A DNA stretch of 64,000 bases from Anodontia alba (lineage: Eukaryota > Mollusca > Bivalvia > Lucinida > Lucinidae). A program made the position numbers and the translations under genes. The notes under the pieces were generated by a model. That model worked only from the letters and a program-made list of their open reading frames with translations, was not told the origin of the DNA and made no database searches. This document shows, piece after piece, positions 63,723 through 64,000 of this stretch. Location: assembly GCA_964016985.1 (NCBI GenBank), contig OZ024826.1, forward strand, positions 68,726,768-68,790,767, in the 5' to 3' direction. Position 1 is the stretch's first letter; each line of letters opens with the position of its first letter.

Positions 63723-64000
63723 TAACAAAGGGAGATAACGCCAAAAGTAAGAAAGGCAGAGTTGTCAGTCTTGTATGCGACACGTCGTCTGGTTCATGTT
63801 CTACATTTCTACCAAGTATCATAAAAATATTCCAAAGGGTCTTTGACTTACAGAGTGGACACAAAATCAATGGATAATCACTGTCAGATATAACAAAGGG
63901 AGATAACATCAAAAGTAAGAAAGGCAGAGTTGTCATTCTTGTACACTACACATAGTCTAGTTCTGTTCTACATTTCTACCAAGTATCATAAAAATATTCC
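63723..64000 (+). repeat. Tandem array D, right part
   Basis: Continues TAACAAAGGGAGATAACGCC and further unit phrases to the window edge. Confidence 0.88.

Overview
The window is animal DNA, most likely from a mollusc and probably a bivalve. The evidence is spliced exons with GT-AG introns, tRNA-derived SINEs of molluscan appearance, DIRS and Ty3/gypsy retrotransposons, and abundant interspersed elements with tandem arrays at their core. Nothing bacterial is present. The host sequence is AT-rich; the block at 20.3-28.9 kb is visibly GC-rich and is a separate, virus-like element.

Host gene: two exons on the minus strand (37097-37218 and 1341-1412) encode adjacent parts of a lysosomal beta-galactosidase (GH35, GLB1/GLB1-like). 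Everything between them (1413-37096, about 35.7 kb) is one intron packed with nested mobile DNA.

The nest: a minus-strand Ty3/gypsy LTR retrotransposon spans 2852-30781. Its LTRs both run TGTAA...GTTACA, a CTTT repeat flanks it, and PPT and PBS candidates are in place. Its 3' part is split by an interspersed element of 'family A' (5159-11831), which is itself split by a DIRS retrotransposon (6112-10556). Its pol gene is split between protease and reverse transcriptase by a 'family B' element (16266-18797). Its 5' leader is split by a 9.9-kb Polinton/Maverick-like element (20293-30221).

The Polinton-like element has about 193-bp terminal inverted repeats and a candidate 5-bp target duplication. 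It encodes a small Cys-rich protein, a family-B DNA polymerase that seems fused to an SF1 helicase, a retroviral-type integrase, a capsid-like protein, and several conserved proteins of unknown role. Most genes are broken and several key domains are deleted, so this is a dead copy.

Right half: 37-42 kb holds more family-A arrays. From 45.7 to 58.8 kb there is a multi-exon plus-strand pseudogene, a candidate transposase-derived protein with zinc-binding motifs. It is broken by a family-A insertion (46181-47287) and by an 8.3-kb foldback-like element whose inverted ends are minisatellites (50230-58535). The foldback element contains a second family-B element and SINEs. The window ends with family C (58941-60615), another array, and a tandem array D interrupted by a complete family-A element.

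The most interesting general pattern is that families A, B and C share one architecture: a 5' start CWAG, a head carrying arm X, a central tandem array, a GGAC/GATGG microsatellite, and a terminal hairpin X-X' followed by TAA. One copy can be compared with its unoccupied target sequence and shows no target duplication. This suggests non-autonomous rolling-circle (Helentron-like) elements.
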